Source of the DNA: Nitrospira defluvii | Lineage (GTDB): Bacteria > Nitrospirota > Nitrospiria > Nitrospirales > Nitrospiraceae | Length of the DNA stretch: 64,000 nucleotides | Direction: 5' to 3' | NCBI GenBank assembly: GCA_011525625.1 | Contig: WYAX01000012.1 | Span: 310,001-374,000 of the forward strand | In this document: positions 61,977 to 64,000 of the stretch, piece by piece | Position numbering within the stretch: the stretch's first letter is position 1 | How the letters are laid out: every line of letters starts with the position of its first letter | Position numbers and translations under genes: made by a program | The notes under the pieces: generated by a model | Databases searched by the model: none | What the model saw: the letters and a program-made list of their open reading frames with translations, nothing else | What the model was told of the DNA's origin: nothing

Positions 61977-62066
61977 CGCTGCGGAAGCGAGACTCGTATC
62001 CCCGTTCCCGGCTGGAATACTGGCGCCGGAGTTCGTACACTGCGTGCTGAATCAATTGATCTTGTG

Positions 62067-62279
62067 ATGCGCAAACCCGGCGAACCTATCTATCTGCGAG
62101 TTCATCTGATCGCGCTGGCCATGGTGCTCATTGCCACTGTGGCCGTGCCCCGGGTGGCGGAGCTGTTTGTGGGGCCGCTGGGATTCGGCACTCATGCCTT
62201 GCTGGGCCTCGGTATCGCTGTGATTGGGGGTATTGTCCTGTACTGGCGCTACAATGCCTCAGCACGAAACGAACCCTAG
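62067..62279 (+). CDS. Small membrane protein of unknown function
   Basis: 70 residues from ATG 62067 (a GTG codon just precedes it). Two hydrophobic helices (about 13-28 and 40-58) with a short loop and a basic, polar end. No family recognised. No clear ribosome binding site, so the call rests on length, hydrophobic pattern and codon use. Confidence 0.5.
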   Translation: MRKPGEPIYLRVHLIALAMVLIATVAVPRVAELFVGPLGFGTHALLGLGIAVIGGIVLYWRYNASARNEP

Positions 62280-62485
62280 CGCGTTCCCGGTTCCGGTTGA
62301 CCCTGGTATCGCCCAAGCGAACGGGCGGCCGTACAGATTCGCTTCAGTGCTTCCCCTTGGACGACGATTCCTCAGCGGGACCTTCTGCATTCGATATCCC
62401 TCCGACCCACTCTGCAAAGTTGTCCAGTTTGGGCGATCGATTGCCTGTTATGATCGGAGAATGCCTCGCCGATGGAGCAAGCACC

Positions 62486-63127
62486 ATGGTGGATAGAAGG
62501 TGTGCGTCAATCGGACTCGTTGCCAGTCTTGTGCTCTGTTGGCTTCTTTTCTTTCTCCCCTCCGGTTCTCTTGCGGAATGGTACGTCGCCGGTCAGTTCG
62601 GATGGAACTTCGTCGACCCCCTTCGTAACGTCAGGGGGACTGGTGCACTTGCCGGTCAAGACTTCCTCAATTTTAACCTGAAAACCAGCCCAGCCTTCGG
62701 CGGTAAGGTAGGAATGTTCCCCGGTCATGGCATGTTCGGCGTTGAATTGGATGTGACGCATAGCAATCCGCACATCAAGAACCTGGACGATGCGCCAGGC
62801 ATTCATCTGTCAGTGACCACGATCGGCGCCAATGTGTTGTTGCGATATCCAGGCGTTACCTGGCAGCCCTACATTGGCGGAGGCCCAGCGCTGCTCGTGG
62901 CACATTTGGGGCGATCTTCAGAGACGGAACGTGATACGCAGCACTCGTTCGGTGGGAATGTGCTGGTTGGCATTCGTGCATTCGTCACGCCCAAGGTGGC
63001 ATGGTTCACGGAGTATAAATATACCGACTCTACGCTTCGCTTCGGTGGCGCACTGGGGCCGCTAGGGGGCTTCGAGGGAACCTATCGCGCCCATCAACTC
63101 TTCATGGGTTTGTCGTATCATTTCTGA
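62486..63127 (+). CDS. Outer-membrane beta-barrel protein (OmpW/porin-like)
   Basis: 213 residues from ATG 62486, with GGAG just upstream; the open frame upstream is not coding. Signal peptide about 1-30 (cleavage near SLA-EW). The mature protein alternates polar and hydrophobic residues in eight predicted strands (EWYVAGQFGWNF, GVELDVTHSNPH, TIGANVLLRYPG, WFTEYKYTD) and ends in GLSYHF with the terminal phenylalanine needed for outer-membrane insertion. An OmpA-like small barrel is likely. The ligand is unknown. Confidence 0.85.
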   Translation: MVDRRCASIGLVASLVLCWLLFFLPSGSLAEWYVAGQFGWNFVDPLRNVRGTGALAGQDFLNFNLKTSPAFGGKVGMFPGHGMFGVELDVTHSNPHIKNLDDAPGIHLSVTTIGANVLLRYPGVTWQPYIGGGPALLVAHLGRSSETERDTQHSFGGNVLVGIRAFVTPKVAWFTEYKYTDSTLRFGGALGPLGGFEGTYRAHQLFMGLSYHF

Positions 63128-63140
63128 GAGGGTCTCGCCT

Positions 63141-63635
63141 ATGCCCCTACGCGATCGGCTCATCGTCGCCTCACCCGCAATTTCAAAGAACGTATTGAGG
63201 TGCCGGCCTGTGTCGGCTGTGAATGACGCAAATGGGTACCGCACCGTCGGAGCAGCAATCGCCAATGTCGTTGGGCGCATCGCCTTGGCGCTCTGCCTGT
63301 ATGGGGCGCTGTCGGCCTGTGCAGAATCTGTTCATCAGACGGAGCGGCGTTCGAGGCAGGATTTTATGCTGGATCCGGGGTATGCTGGTGCGCAGTCCTA
63401 TGCCCATTGGCCTGGCCCTGGTTATGGTCCGGGGTATGGGATCGGCTACGGCGCAGGATATTGGGGAAATCCGCTGGGCTACTACGGGCTGCCCTATGGG
63501 GCCTATGGACCAGGCGGAATGGGATGGTATGGCGGATATGGAGGCTTCGGCGCGGCACGTCCGCCGGGTGGTTCGTCGGCCCCACGGCCAGCCTTACCTC
63601 CCAATACGCCTTCGCGGTTTAGAAAAGTTCACTGA
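63141..63635 (+). CDS. Gly/Tyr/Pro-rich lipoprotein
   Basis: 164 residues from the first ATG, though the signal region (IALALCLYGALSAC, lipobox Cys near 60) suggests the true start may lie up to about 40 residues later. After the cysteine comes a low-complexity region of GYGPGYGIGYGAGYWG-type units (about 90-140), then a proline-rich end. Such sequences form flexible surface or periplasmic tethers. It follows the barrel gene by 13 bases and probably shares its transcript. Confidence 0.65.
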   Translation: MPLRDRLIVASPAISKNVLRCRPVSAVNDANGYRTVGAAIANVVGRIALALCLYGALSACAESVHQTERRSRQDFMLDPGYAGAQSYAHWPGPGYGPGYGIGYGAGYWGNPLGYYGLPYGAYGPGGMGWYGGYGGFGAARPPGGSSAPRPALPPNTPSRFRKVH

Positions 63636-63769
63636 GTGGTCGGCTCAGTTCACATCGAGAGGGCTTCTCCTGATTTTCATCTGTAGAGCGGCACAGTGAC
63701 GGCAATTCTACTGTGCCTGGATGATCGAACGGCATGCGTGACGCACTGCTTTCAAAGACCCACGACAAT

Positions 63770-63799
63770 TTGACACATTCTTTGAAGCTGTGCTAATTT
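63770..63799 (+). promoter_or_regulatory. Promoter of the rpsF operon
   Basis: TTGACA (63770-63775), 18-base spacer ending TGC, TAATTT (63794-63799), an extended -10. Leader about 80 bases to the rpsF ATG at 63882. Confidence 0.6.
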
Positions 63800-63881
63800 C
63801 CCCAGCTCATGTCGGCTGATCCGGCATGCCTACACCTCGCTCCCATCTGTGAATGGGGGCCATTGTTCAGGAGGATTCTGC

Positions 63882-64000
63882 ATGGAGCTCTACGAGTCCC
63901 TGTTTATCATTCGTCCGACGTTAAGCGACGACGAAACGTCTGCCCTGATTGAAAAAATGAAGGGTGCCGTGACCAAACACGGTGCCACCCTCGTGCGGGC
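63882..64000 (+). CDS. rpsF: 30S ribosomal protein S6 (cut by window edge)
   Basis: The first 39 residues (ELYESLFIIRPTLSDDETSAL, then MKGAVTKHGATLVR) match the N-terminal strand and helix of S6. The start follows AGGAGG. The rest of the gene, and probably ssb/rpsR/rplI, lie outside the window. Confidence 0.93.
   Translation, partial: MELYESLFIIRPTLSDDETSALIEKMKGAVTKHGATLVR

Noticed and set aside
1-64000. CRISPR arrays, rRNA operons, insertion sequences with transposase, prophage genes
   Set aside because: No regularly spaced direct repeats beyond the three-unit box at 29011-29035, no rRNA-like sequence and no transposase or phage structural protein were seen.

Overview
The window reads as a chromosomal segment of a Gram-negative, diderm bacterium of roughly 60% G+C. 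It has an RND efflux pump, an outer-membrane beta-barrel, lipoproteins, type IV pilus genes and a meso-diaminopimelate-type MurE. The gene content and layout (a division/cell-wall cluster starting directly at rsmH, followed by pgeF-yggS-proC-yggT-divIVA, and pilC-pilS-pilR-ispE-prs-rplY-pth) fit Nitrospirota, most likely Nitrospira. That assignment is an inference: no rRNA gene, tRNA gene or nitrite-oxidation marker lies in the window.

Layout. (1) 1-2617, minus strand: a TetR regulator with a palindromic operator, an RND adaptor and the start of an RND pump gene. (2) 2707-3825, minus: two tandem paralogous secreted proteins of unknown function. (3) 3965-18830, plus: a long surface-polymer locus behind a good sigma70 promoter. 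It opens with a phosphonate-type module (split thiamine-dependent decarboxylase, PhnW-like aminotransferase, cytidylyltransferase-like protein, and a CDP-alcohol phosphotransferase fused to a degenerate nucleotidyltransferase domain). It continues with a flippase-like membrane protein, five glycosyltransferases, a Wzx-like flippase and a LarA-like protein. (4) 19080-22325: a small heat shock gene with a clear terminator, a PilZ gene, an A+T-richer orphan gene carrying a HEPN-like Rx4H motif, and a decaying toxin-antitoxin pair. (5) 22450-28714: cstA, yajQ, a 114-bp inverted-repeat element, a seven-Asp-box lipoprotein, a repeat-containing secreted protein and asnS. (6) 28841-46695: DnaA-box-like sites, a strong promoter and three GTGG repeats resembling an MraZ box, then rsmH-ftsL-ftsI-murE-murF-mraY-murD-ftsW-murG-murC-murB-ddl-ftsQ-ftsA-ftsZ without mraZ. 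(7) 46737-52198: pgeF, yggS, proC, yggT, divIVA, a serine hydrolase, a small conserved protein and pgsA. (8) 52441-60586: pilC, pilS, pilR, ispE, prs, rplY and pth. (9) 60771 to the end: an indoleamine 2,3-dioxygenase-family protein, a small membrane protein, an outer-membrane barrel, a Gly/Tyr-rich lipoprotein and the start of rpsF.

How the genes work together. Region 6 supplies almost every step from UDP-MurNAc to the division ring, and region 7 adds accessory cell-wall, PLP and polar-growth functions. Region 3 is the most interesting accessory system: its first genes can be ordered into a route from phosphonopyruvate to CMP-aminoethylphosphonate and then to a phosphonate-bearing lipid or glycan, which the downstream glycosyltransferases and flippases could assemble and export. 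The committing enzyme, PEP mutase, is not in the window, so this reading remains a hypothesis.
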